DNA from: DASUZB01 sp036377075
Lineage (GTDB): Bacteria; Actinomycetota; CALGFH01
DNA length: 9,709 nucleotides
Assembly (NCBI GenBank): GCA_036377075.1
Contig: DASUZB010000079.1
Coordinates: 1-9,709 of the forward strand
Direction: 5' to 3'
Shown: in pieces, positions 1-6,570 of the stretch
Layout: each line of letters begins with the position of its first letter
Numbering within the stretch: position 1 is the stretch's first letter
The notes under the pieces: model-generated
Told to the model about the DNA's origin: nothing
Seen by the model: the letters and a program-made list of their open reading frames with translations, nothing else
The model's database searches: none
Translations under genes and position numbers: made by a program

Positions 1-1055
1 AGGCGGCGGACGAACCCGGCCAGCTCCAGCTCCACCACGGCGGCGGCGGCCGCCGCCGCCGCCAGGCCGCTCAGCGCGGCCAGCCGCGACACCCCCAGGA
101 CCTGACCGTCCACCAGCAGGGCGAGCAGCGCCCTGGCGGCCTGGCTGGCACCAGGCGGCAACGGCCGCTGCCCGGCGAGCGGCTGGGCGCCCCCGCCGAC
201 CGCGGGCGCGCCGAGCTCGTCGAGCACGTCGTCCAGGCCGCGGACCAGGGTGGCGCCCTCGCGGATGAGGTCGTTGCAACCCCGGGCGCCGGGATCCCAC
301 GGGGCGCCGGGGACCACCAGCACGCGGCCACCGCCGCGGCTCCCGGCCGCACGGGCGGTGGCCAGGCTGCCCGAGCGGCCGCCGGCCGCCACCACCACGA
401 CCGCCACGGCGAGCGCCGCGATCAGGCGGTTGCGCGGGACGAAGTTGGCGGGCATGGGCCGGGCGCCGGGCGGGTGCTCGCCGAGCAGGGTGCCGCCCTC
501 GGCCAGGATGCGCCGGAACAGGGCCTCGTTGGCGCGCGGGTAGGCGACGTCGAGCCCGCAGCCGACCACCGCGACGGTACGACCGCCGCCGTCGAGCGCG
601 CCGGCATGGGCGGCGGCGTCCACCCCGACCGCTCCCCCGCTGACCACGCAGCGGCCGATGCCGGCCAGGCCGGCGCCGAGCGAACGGGCCACCGCCAGGC
701 GCAGCGGCGAGGCACGCCGCCCGCCGACCACCGCGACCGACCCGTCGGGCAGGGGCGGCGGTGGGCCGGCAACGAACAGCCAGGCGCACGGCGGCTCCGG
801 TGGCGCCTCGGCGAGCGGCCAGCCGGGATCCCCGGGGACCAGGAACCGCAGGCCGAGCTCGTCCAAGCTGGCCGCCACCCGCCCAGGCTCCGGACTGTCG
901 GGCCGTAACAGCTCGACCGGGTCGTGCCCGCCGGCGAGCTTGCCGGCGACCGCCGCGGGCAGCGGCCCCGGCGTGGCCGCCAGCGCCAGCATCACCTCCC
1001 GGGCCGTCCGCTCCGGCGTCCACCACGACGGCCGCCCCAGGGAGCGACGGCTCAT
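1..1055 (-). CDS. dprA: DNA-processing protein DprA (Smf), C-terminus cut by window edge
   Basis: DprA binds incoming single-stranded DNA in the cytoplasm and loads RecA during natural transformation. The frame runs open for 351 codons from an ATG at 1055 to the left edge. The N-terminal ~95 residues are divergent. The Rossmann-like DprA fold follows: VAVVGGRRAS at ~107-116, SGGAVGVDAAAH at ~139-150 (family form SGxAxGIDxxAH), TVAVVGCGLDVAYP at ~160-173, a PANFVPRNRLI stretch at ~202-212, GGRSGSL at ~225-231, and VPGAPWDPGARGCNDLIREGA at ~248-268. A C-terminal winged-helix (~305 onward) begins at LLVDGQVLGVSRLAALSGL and contains an eight-alanine run at 332-339. Family members are about 360-400 residues, so probably only a few tens of residues or fewer are missing. 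The start codon overlaps the comM stop as ATGA, indicating translational coupling. Identity is firm; whether the organism is actually transformable cannot be told. Confidence 0.95.
   Translation of the reverse strand, partial: MSRRSLGRPSWWTPERTAREVMLALAATPGPLPAAVAGKLAGGHDPVELLRPDSPEPGRVAASLDELGLRFLVPGDPGWPLAEAPPEPPCAWLFVAGPPPPLPDGSVAVVGGRRASPLRLAVARSLGAGLAGIGRCVVSGGAVGVDAAAHAGALDGGGRTVAVVGCGLDVAYPRANEALFRRILAEGGTLLGEHPPGARPMPANFVPRNRLIAALAVAVVVVAAGGRSGSLATARAAGSRGGGRVLVVPGAPWDPGARGCNDLIREGATLVRGLDDVLDELGAPAVGGGAQPLAGQRPLPPGASQAARALLALLVDGQVLGVSRLAALSGLAAAAAAAAVVELELAGFVRR
38..61. repeat. 24-bp perfect palindrome made of CGG/CCG triplets inside dprA
   Basis: A run of CGG triplets switches to CCG triplets around position 49/50, giving a perfect inverted repeat without a loop. 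On the coding strand it makes most of the eight-alanine run in the DprA winged-helix. It is a likely site of replication slippage or cruciform formation. It may also be simply a by-product of alanine codon runs at high GC. Confidence 0.7.
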
Positions 1056-2563
1056 GGCTGGTCGGCGCCGGCGAGGGGGCGGAGGCTCAGGGCCTCGCGC
1101 ACGTCGTCCTCGCCGACCCGGTCGGCGCCGGCGAGGTCGGCGACGGTGCGGGCGACGCGGAGGGCGCGGTGGAAGCCGCGGGCGGTGAGGCCGAGCCGGT
1201 CGACGGCCGTGGCCAGCAGCCGCCGCGCGGCGGGAGACGGGGCGCACAGCTCACCGAGGCTGGCGACCGGCAGGCGGGCGTTCTCGCTGCCGGCGCGCGC
1301 CTGCTGCAGCGCCCGGGCGGCGTGGACCCGGGCACGGACCGGGGCGGAGGGCTCACCGCCGGCGAACTCGCTGAGCTGGTCGGCGGTGACCCGGTCCACG
1401 TGCACGCACAGGTCGATGCGGTCGAGCAGCGGACCGGACAGCCGGCGGGCGTAGCGGCGCAGGTCCTCCGACCCGCAGCGGCAGGCGAGCACGGCGTCGC
1501 CGAGGTGGCCGCACGGGCACGGGTTGGCGGCCGCGACCAGGGAGAAACACGCGGGAAAGCGCACGCTGGCGGCCGACCGGACCACCGTCACCTCGCCGTC
1601 CTCGAGCGGCTGGCGCAGCGCCTCGCACACCGGGCGGGGAAACTCGGCCAGCTCGTCGAGGAACAGCACGCCGCGGTGCGCCAGGCTGACCTCGCCGGGG
1701 CGCGGCACGCGCGAGCCGCCGCCCACCAGGCCGGCCATCGAGATGCCGTGGTGGGGCGCCCGGAACGGCCTCGTGCTGGCCAGCGGCGTGTCCGGGTGGA
1801 CGAGCCCGGCGGCCGAGAGCACCTGGGTCACCTCGAGCGCCTCGTCACGGTCGAGCTCGGGCAGCAGCCCGCGCAGGCGCCGGGCGAGCATCGTCTTGCC
1901 CGCCCCGGGCGGGCCGACCAGCAGCAGGTTGTGCCCGCCAGCGGCGGCGATCTCCAGCGCGCGCCGCGCCAGCGGCTGGCCGCGCACGTCCGCCAGGTCC
2001 TCGACCGGGCCCGGCGCCGCCGCCCGGCACGAGCTGGGCGGGTCGAGCCCGGCCTCGCCGCGCAGGAACGCGGCGACCTGGCCGAGGGACGAGGCCCCGC
2101 CGACCCGCAGGCCTGGCACCAGCGCCGCCTCGGCGAGGTTGGCGGCGGGCACCAGCAGCAGGCGGGCGCCCCCGTCACGCGCCGCGATGGCGCTGGCGAG
2201 CACGCCGCGGACCCCGCGGACGTCGCCCCCCAGGCCGAGCTCCCCCACCGCCCAGAGCCCGTCGACGGCCGCCTGCGGCACCGCGCCGGTCGCGGCGAGC
2301 AGCCCGATCGCGATCGGCAGGTCGAAGCCCGAACCCTGCTTGGGCAGGTCGGACGGTGGCAGCGAGATGGTGACGCGCCGGTCCGGCCACTCGAAGCCGG
2401 CGTTGCCGAAGGCGGCCCGGAGCCGGTCGCGGGCCTCCAGCACGGCCGCGTCGCCCAGCCCGACCACCATCACCGCGGGCAGCCCGCGGCCGATGTCGAC
2501 CTCGACGCCGACCGGGTGGGCGGTGAGGCCGACCAGCGCGGCGGTCGCCAGCCTGGCCAGCAC
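1052..2563 (-). CDS. comM: ComM/YifB family AAA+ ATPase (Mg-chelatase-like)
   Basis: ComM is a hexameric AAA+ helicase that, in Vibrio cholerae, promotes branch migration when transforming DNA integrates. The 503-residue protein has the usual family length. An N-terminal Lon/ChlI-like domain covers ~15-140 (VEVDIGRGLP, VVGLGDAAVLEARDRLRAA, SLPPSDLPKQGSGFDLPIA). The AAA+ module has Walker A GPPGAGKT at 217-224, the RAPHHGIS segment at 268-275, Walker B VLFLDE at 299-304, and a cysteine-rich NPCPCGH...CRC insert at ~347-363. The SGPLLDRID arginine-finger region lies at ~376-384. The C-terminal Mg-chelatase domain, including LGLTARGFHRALRVARTVADL, runs to the end. The start is GTG at 2563, matching the family N-terminus (M-L-A-R...A-L-V-G-L). 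The upstream SD is weak (GGGG, 5 nt spacing). A TAGGTT hexamer on the minus strand at 2626-2621 could be a -10 element. It is the first gene of the coupled comM-dprA pair. Confidence 0.96.
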   Translation of the reverse strand: MLARLATAALVGLTAHPVGVEVDIGRGLPAVMVVGLGDAAVLEARDRLRAAFGNAGFEWPDRRVTISLPPSDLPKQGSGFDLPIAIGLLAATGAVPQAAVDGLWAVGELGLGGDVRGVRGVLASAIAARDGGARLLLVPAANLAEAALVPGLRVGGASSLGQVAAFLRGEAGLDPPSSCRAAAPGPVEDLADVRGQPLARRALEIAAAGGHNLLLVGPPGAGKTMLARRLRGLLPELDRDEALEVTQVLSAAGLVHPDTPLASTRPFRAPHHGISMAGLVGGGSRVPRPGEVSLAHRGVLFLDELAEFPRPVCEALRQPLEDGEVTVVRSAASVRFPACFSLVAAANPCPCGHLGDAVLACRCGSEDLRRYARRLSGPLLDRIDLCVHVDRVTADQLSEFAGGEPSAPVRARVHAARALQQARAGSENARLPVASLGELCAPSPAARRLLATAVDRLGLTARGFHRALRVARTVADLAGADRVGEDDVREALSLRPLAGADQP

Positions 2564-2667
2564 GGCTACCCCGCCCCCTCGGGGCGGCCCGGGACGGTCA
2601 GGGCGCTCGGCATGGCCGCAAACCTAGGCGGCGCCGGGCGGGCGCCGGAACCCCCGCCCGCCGATCT
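2564..2667. other. Short intergenic stretch upstream of comM
   Basis: This 104-bp gap separates the comM start from the divergent winged-helix fragment. It must hold the comM promoter if comM heads its operon. The only candidate seen is TAGGTT at 2626-2621 (minus), with no good -35. Two GGCGCC half sites at 2631-2636 and 2641-2646 form a small inverted repeat. No YraN gene, which often precedes comM, is present here. Confidence 0.4.
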
Positions 2668-2916
2668 GTGGACGGTCGCTTCGAGGACCGTGTGTTCCGC
2701 GCGGCCGGCTGGATCTCGCCGGTGGTCCTGGTGGACGGGACGGTCACCGGCGTCTGGGCGCACGAGCGCAGCGGCGGCCGCGTCGAGGTCACGGTCAGCC
2801 CGTGGAGGCCGCTGACGGCCGTCCACAAGCGCCAGCTCGGCGGCGACGCCGACCGCCTCGGGAGCTTCCTCGGCGTTCCGGCGACCGTCTCCTACGAGGC
2901 CAGCCCGGCCGCGTAG
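2668..2916 (+). pseudogene. C-terminal remnant of a winged-helix DNA-binding (HTH_42, AlkZ/YcaQ-like) protein
   Basis: An 82-codon frame opens at a GTG and ends at TAG. Its translation RVFRAAGWISPVVLVDGTV..GVWAHER..GRVEVTVSPWRPL, then a L..DADRLGSFLG ending, matches from memory the last ~75 residues of actinobacterial winged-helix proteins of Pfam HTH_42. That family includes the DNA glycosylases AlkZ and YcaQ and is normally ~350-400 residues long. The upstream sequence that should hold the rest is occupied by comM on the other strand, so the N-terminal helices and any catalytic QxQ/QxD motif are absent. No good ribosome binding site precedes the GTG. The frame has no internal stop or frameshift, so truncation was either recent or the short protein is kept. 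Family assignment is from pattern recall and moderately sure; that it is incomplete follows if the family is right. Confidence 0.55.
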
Positions 2917-3015
2917 CCGCGCACCTGCCCGTCGTCCGTAACGCTGTCGGGACGGAATCCGGCCACACTGGCGCGTGGGCGCCGAGGGTCCGGGCGGTGC
3001 CAGGAGTCGGAGGGC

Positions 3016-4290
3016 GTGCATGCGTCGAGGATCATGGCGGTAACCGCCGGTCGCCGGCCGGCATGGCCGCCGTGGTGGCCGGCTGGGCTGGCATGGGCGC
3101 TGTGGGCGCTGGCCATCCCCGGCGGCTTCGCCGTGGTCGTGCGGCTGGACCACCTGCTGCGCCAGGCCGGCAGGCCGGACCTCGCCTTGCTGAACCCCGA
3201 CCAGTACGCCTACGTGCTGACGTTGGTGAGCGCGGCCACGGTTGGGGCGGTGCTGGCCAGCCGCCGGCCTCGCCATCCGGTGGGTTGGCTGCTGCTGGCC
3301 CTGGGGCTGTCGGTGGTGGTGGCCGGAGTGGCCCAGGGCTACGCGGGTTATGGGCTGGCCCGGCCAGGGTCGCTGCCCGGGGCTCGCTGGGTGGCCCTGT
3401 ACGGCGACACCAGCGGGGTCGCCTGGTCTGCCCTGGTCGGCCTCATCCTGCTGCTCACCCCGACCGGGTCGCTGCCCTCGCCCCGTTGGCGCTGGTGGGC
3501 AATCGTCACGGCGGCGGTGCCGGTCGCCTTCCTGCTGGGCTTGCCGCTCATGGCCGGTCTGCTGGACGGGCCCGACCAGTCGGTCACCAGCCCGCTGGCA
3601 GCCCCCGGCCTGGCCCTGGCCACCGGCTACCTTCTGACCCAGCTCGCCGTCCTGGTCGACGTCGCCTCGTTGGTGGTGCGCTTCCGCCGTGCTCGCGGCA
3701 CCGAGCGCCTCCAGCTGCGATGGGTGGCGATGGCCGCCGGCCTGTTGGCGCTGGCCGTGGTGGCCGCCGTCGTCGGCGCGCTCACCGGATACCCTGCCGT
3801 GGTCGAGTGGACCTCTGGCCTGTTCGTGGCGCTGCTGCCGGTGGCGACCGGGGCGGCGGTCCTGCGCTACCGGCTGTACGACCTGGACCGCATCGTCAGC
3901 CGCACGCTGGCCTACGGGCTGCTGACCGTGCTGCTGGGCGGCGGCTACGCCGCGGTGGTCCTCGGGCTCGGCCAGCTGCTCGGCCGCCGCCAGTCCAGCC
4001 TGGTGGTGGCCGGTGCCACCCTGGCCGTGGCGGCGGCGTTCCAGCCGGCCCGCCGCCGCGTCCAGGCCGCGGTCGACCGGCGCTTCAACCGGCGCCGCTA
4101 CGACGCCGCCCAGACGATCCAGGCATTCAGCGCCCGCCTGCGCCAGCAGGTCGACCTGGACACCCTGACCAGCGAGCTGCTGGCGGTGGTCCACCAGACA
4201 GTGCAGCCGACCAGCGTGTCGTTGTGGCTGCGACGTTCCGTCAGGGCAACCCAGAACCGAGGCAGCGCAGGCGCAACCCGTTCGGCCTGA
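3016..4290 (+). CDS. Multi-pass membrane protein, kinase-less sensor-histidine-kinase-like N-terminal region
   Basis: A 424-residue protein of unknown function. About ten hydrophobic segments are visible, near residues 24-43, 63-81, 88-109, 134-150, 160-180, 195-222, 236-258, 268-283, 299-321 and 327-343. The signature RYRLYDLDRIVSRTLAYGLL (284-303) and the cytoplasmic VDRRFNRRRYDAAQTIQAFSARLR helix (363-386) are typical of the membrane part of LiaS/NarL-type sensor kinases in Actinobacteria. The protein ends soon after SVSLWLR at ~410-416, with no GAF, His-phosphoacceptor or HATPase domain and no response regulator nearby. Stand-alone forms of this module are, to my recollection, common in this phylum, so it need not be truncated. 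The last ~17 residues (RATQNRGSAGATRSA) are low complexity. GTG 3016 is preferred because GGAG at 3003-3006 lies 9 nt upstream; ATG 3034 is an alternative with a poor spacing. Confidence 0.75.
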   Translation: MHASRIMAVTAGRRPAWPPWWPAGLAWALWALAIPGGFAVVVRLDHLLRQAGRPDLALLNPDQYAYVLTLVSAATVGAVLASRRPRHPVGWLLLALGLSVVVAGVAQGYAGYGLARPGSLPGARWVALYGDTSGVAWSALVGLILLLTPTGSLPSPRWRWWAIVTAAVPVAFLLGLPLMAGLLDGPDQSVTSPLAAPGLALATGYLLTQLAVLVDVASLVVRFRRARGTERLQLRWVAMAAGLLALAVVAAVVGALTGYPAVVEWTSGLFVALLPVATGAAVLRYRLYDLDRIVSRTLAYGLLTVLLGGGYAAVVLGLGQLLGRRQSSLVVAGATLAVAAAFQPARRRVQAAVDRRFNRRRYDAAQTIQAFSARLRQQVDLDTLTSELLAVVHQTVQPTSVSLWLRRSVRATQNRGSAGATRSA

Positions 4291-4546
4291 CGGCCGGCGC
4301 CAGCTTCCAGGACCGTTCGCACCGCTTCGGGAACACCCGAGAAGCATCAGAACGCCCCTTCGAAGTGCCCAACCAGGGGTGGCTGGCCCCCCGGCCAGGA
4401 ATGGACGTTTTCTCGCACCCGAATCACAGCGACCAGGCCGACCGCCTGCGGACGGAACCTGCGGGCCTTTCGACCACTGTGAGAAGATCAGGGCCGCCGC
4501 CAGGCCCGCCATGGACGCAGGAGCCCGGCAAAACGAGGGGGACGCC
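4291..4546. other. Intergenic region upstream of the tyrosinase operon
   Basis: This 256-bp stretch must carry the tyrosinase promoter. It contains one copy of a 54-bp repeat (4346-4399). A weak five-bp stem (CGGCC/GGCCG) spans the stop codon of the membrane-protein gene. An open frame continues upstream of the tyrosinase ATG to 4379, but its translation resembles no tyrosinase N-terminus. No convincing -35/-10 pair was found. Confidence 0.5.
4346..4399 (+). repeat. 54-bp intergenic repeat, copy 1 (with hairpin)
   Basis: Ungapped match to 7805-7858 with 45 of 54 identical bases. The most conserved part is ACGCCCCTTCGA (4352-4363). The 3' part forms a stem-loop, CTGGCC at 4383-4388 with GGCCAG at 4393-4398. 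The other copy also forms a stem here, with partly different bases. It lies ~150 bp upstream of the tyrosinase start. It could be a transcription terminator of the preceding gene, a REP-like element or a regulatory site. Confidence 0.6.
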
Positions 4547-5926
4547 ATGGCCGCACCATCGCGCGTTCGCAAGAGCATCGACAGCCTCACGCCGCAGGAA
4601 CTCGCCGACTACGAGCATGCGATCTCCAAGCTGCAGGACATCTCGGCGAACGACCCGCAGAGCATCGACGGCTACACGTACTTCGAGCAGCTCCACGACG
4701 GCGACCTCGGCCCGTGCGAGCACAAGAACGACACGTTCATGCCGTGGCACCGCGCCCACCTGGTCCTCTTCGAGGAGGCGCTGCGCCGCTCGGACCCGCC
4801 GCGGACCGAGAACGTCACGGTGCCGTACTGGGACTGGTCGGCGCTGCCGAGCGGAAGGCGCTACCCGAAGGCGTTCGAGGACCAGAGCTCGGTCCTGTTC
4901 CACGAGTTCCGCGAGGAAACCCCGATCTGCCGGACCGACGGCGCCAGGGGCTGCGCGAGCCTGCCGTTCCCCCGCGCCGAGCTCGACGCCCGTGTCCTGA
5001 GCGTCGACCGCTGGTCGACGCCCGACCGCCAGCAGTCGCACCTCACCTTCGGCGGCCACCAGGGCGGCGAGCAGGATTGCTCCTCACAGTTCGGCCTCGG
5101 GTTCGGGGCGCTCGAGCAGCCCGCCCACAACACGATGCACGACGGGTACGTCGGCGGCGACATGGCAGATCCGTCGTCCGCAGCGCTCGACCCGATCTTC
5201 TTCTCCTTCCACTGCTACCTCGACCTGCTCTGGGCCCAGTGGCAGGAGAGGTTCGACACGGACACCGACCTCGAGGCACGGTTGTGCGGGCTGTTCAAGG
5301 ACCGCGAGCACCTGCCGGAGAACCGCTTCCGGGTCAAGGACGCGCTGGACACGAAGGCGCTTGGCTACGTCTACGAGTACGTTCCGGGGGAGCAGCCCCC
5401 GGCGCGGCGCGCTGTCGCGGCGACGCCGCTGTTCCCCGCGCACCCGGCCTTCGACTTCGTCGTCAGCGCCCGCAAGAAGCCGGACCTCGTGCGCACGCTC
5501 GACATCACCATCCCGGAGCCGGGCGTCGGGGGGGCGCACCTGCTGCTGACGGGGGTGAACGTGACGACACCGTTCTCGTACAGCGCCGACATCTACCTGA
5601 CGCCCGCGGGCGAGGAGCTACGCCTCGAGGACCGCGAGTTCCGCGCGACCCACCTCGCGGACCTGCTCTACTTCTGGCAGGCCCACCACGGCGCCAACCA
5701 CGCCCGCACGCACGACCTCACGGTCGACCTGGGACGCGCGCTCAAGGCGCTCGCCGAGACGCACGCCGGCGAGCGGTGGCGCGTGTCGGTCGCGCTCGGC
5801 GTGAGCGAGACCCGGACGCCGCCGCACCACGGCGGGCACCACCACCCCCACGCCGCGCCCGCACCGCAGGCGGCCGACCCCGCCGGCACGATCGACTTCG
5901 GCGACCTGACGCTGAACGTCTACTGA
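4547..5926 (+). CDS. Tyrosinase / polyphenol oxidase, type-3 copper protein
   Basis: This enzyme should oxidise phenols and/or catechols to quinones with O2 at a dinuclear copper site. The 459-residue protein carries CuA ligands H50 (QLH), H59 (CEH) and H68 (MPWHR), with the family's 9-residue step between the last two. CuB ligands are H194 and H198 (HNTMH) and H222 (DPIFFSFHCYLD). PYWDWS sits at 93-98. C57 lies two before H59, the fungal-type position for a Cys-His thioether. E190 (four before H194) fits the waterkeeper Glu and N195 the activity-controller Asn of monophenolase-competent enzymes. Residues ~300-415 form an extra beta-rich domain, followed by a His-rich tail (H427-H435). No signal peptide is present, so it appears cytoplasmic. 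ATG 4547 is chosen over the upstream frame because GAGGGGG lies 5 nt before it and the protein then starts at the catalytic domain. A MelC1-type caddie gene is absent. The stop is 10 nt from the next gene's start. Confidence 0.93.
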   Translation: MAAPSRVRKSIDSLTPQELADYEHAISKLQDISANDPQSIDGYTYFEQLHDGDLGPCEHKNDTFMPWHRAHLVLFEEALRRSDPPRTENVTVPYWDWSALPSGRRYPKAFEDQSSVLFHEFREETPICRTDGARGCASLPFPRAELDARVLSVDRWSTPDRQQSHLTFGGHQGGEQDCSSQFGLGFGALEQPAHNTMHDGYVGGDMADPSSAALDPIFFSFHCYLDLLWAQWQERFDTDTDLEARLCGLFKDREHLPENRFRVKDALDTKALGYVYEYVPGEQPPARRAVAATPLFPAHPAFDFVVSARKKPDLVRTLDITIPEPGVGGAHLLLTGVNVTTPFSYSADIYLTPAGEELRLEDREFRATHLADLLYFWQAHHGANHARTHDLTVDLGRALKALAETHAGERWRVSVALGVSETRTPPHHGGHHHPHAAPAPQAADPAGTIDFGDLTLNVY

Positions 5927-5936
5927 GGAGGACGAC

Positions 5937-6503
5937 GTGGCGGAGGACCAGCGGCCTCCGGTCTTCGAGCTCCACATCCGGCCGATGTTCCGGCTGCTCG
6001 AGCGCGAGCACATGCTGACGCTCGTCGAGCCCGGCTTCGACCTGTGGGAGCTGGAAAAGGTCTGGGAGATGCGCAACGACATCCTCGTGCGGCTGCGCGG
6101 CGAGGGGCTCCAGAACATGCCCGGGCTGAAGGTCGGCGGCCCGTGGCCCGCCGAGTGGATCGACCTCTTCGAACGCTGGACGCAGAACCCGACCGCGGAC
6201 GACATCGGGCACCACCTGGTGCTGGCACGACCGGACGGTCCGTACGAGCTTCAGCCCGCGTCGGGCGAAAAGCGGCGACTGAGCGCCAGGGTGATCGCTC
6301 CAACCCCCGGCTGCCGCACGTGGTTCGGGCTCGACTCGATCACGCCCGGCCAGCGCGAGTACACCCTCCACCTCGAGCCGGCAATGCCGGCGCCGCCACC
6401 TGGCGAGAGCCCGCTCCAAGCGCGCGAGATATTCGAGAAGGGCGACGCGACCAAGCTCGTCATCCACGACGCCGCCGGCACCCACGACCTACCAGTCTCC
6501 TAG
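5937..6503 (+). CDS. Tyrosinase-operon partner protein of unknown function
   Basis: A 188-residue protein that starts at GTG 10 nt after the tyrosinase stop, with a strong GGAGGA at 5927-5932, so the two genes are almost certainly co-transcribed and co-translated. Residues ~11-82 contain IRPMFRLLEREHM, FDLWELEKVW, ILVRLRGEG and PWPAEWIDLFERW. I recall this as a short recurrent module (IRPxFRxxDRxxM...FDLWxYxxV...ILxxLxxGxMP...WPxExIxxFxxW) in uncharacterised bacterial proteins; no function for it is known to me. The rest (~95-188) looks beta-rich, with RLSARVIAPTPGCRTWFGL and EYTLHLEP. There is no signal peptide, transmembrane segment, heme motif or Cys/His copper motif; one cysteine is present. 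By position it might help load copper or fold the oxidase, as MelC1 does in Streptomyces, but it shows no similarity to MelC1. Function is therefore unassigned. Confidence 0.8.
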   Translation: MAEDQRPPVFELHIRPMFRLLEREHMLTLVEPGFDLWELEKVWEMRNDILVRLRGEGLQNMPGLKVGGPWPAEWIDLFERWTQNPTADDIGHHLVLARPDGPYELQPASGEKRRLSARVIAPTPGCRTWFGLDSITPGQREYTLHLEPAMPAPPPGESPLQAREIFEKGDATKLVIHDAAGTHDLPVS

Positions 6504-6516
6504 GACCGCAGGGCGC

Positions 6517-6533
6517 GGCGCGACCGACGCGCC
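6517..6533 (+). terminator. Hairpin after the tyrosinase operon, possible terminator
   Basis: GGCGCG (6517-6522) and CGCGCC (6528-6533) form a perfect 6-bp all-G/C stem with a 5-nt loop, 14 nt after the stop of the partner gene. It sits between two convergent genes and could serve both directions. No T-run follows, which is common in high-GC Actinobacteria but leaves the call uncertain. Confidence 0.4.
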
Positions 6534-6570
6534 TCTCGAGGCCCCTGGCTCCCGAACGTGACCCGAGTGA

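Noticed and set aside
761..2815. Very long open frame on the plus strand across comM (684 codons)
   Set aside because: It is antisense to a clearly recognised comM, has low-complexity Arg/Ala/Gly/Gln-rich translation and no known domain; typical shadow frame in high-GC DNA.
4346..4399. Reading the 54-bp repeat as a shared protein-coding segment (PFEV..Q...RPG in one frame)
   Set aside because: Differences between copies are not concentrated in third codon positions and copy 2 has a stop just upstream and another shortly downstream in that frame, so a structured DNA/RNA element fits better.
4379..4546. Upstream extension of the tyrosinase by 56 residues
   Set aside because: No ribosome binding site at 4379, overlap with the repeated element, no signal-peptide character, whereas ATG 4547 has a good ribosome binding site and fits the family N-terminus.
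2566..4590. Long minus-strand open frame (674 codons) across the membrane-sensor gene
   Set aside because: Antisense to a protein with a clear membrane topology and family signature; its translation is Gln/Gly/His-rich with no recognisable domain.
2802..5000. Plus-strand open frame of 732 codons overlapping the sensor and tyrosinase genes
   Set aside because: Out of frame with both recognised genes and of biased composition; it only stays open because of GC content.
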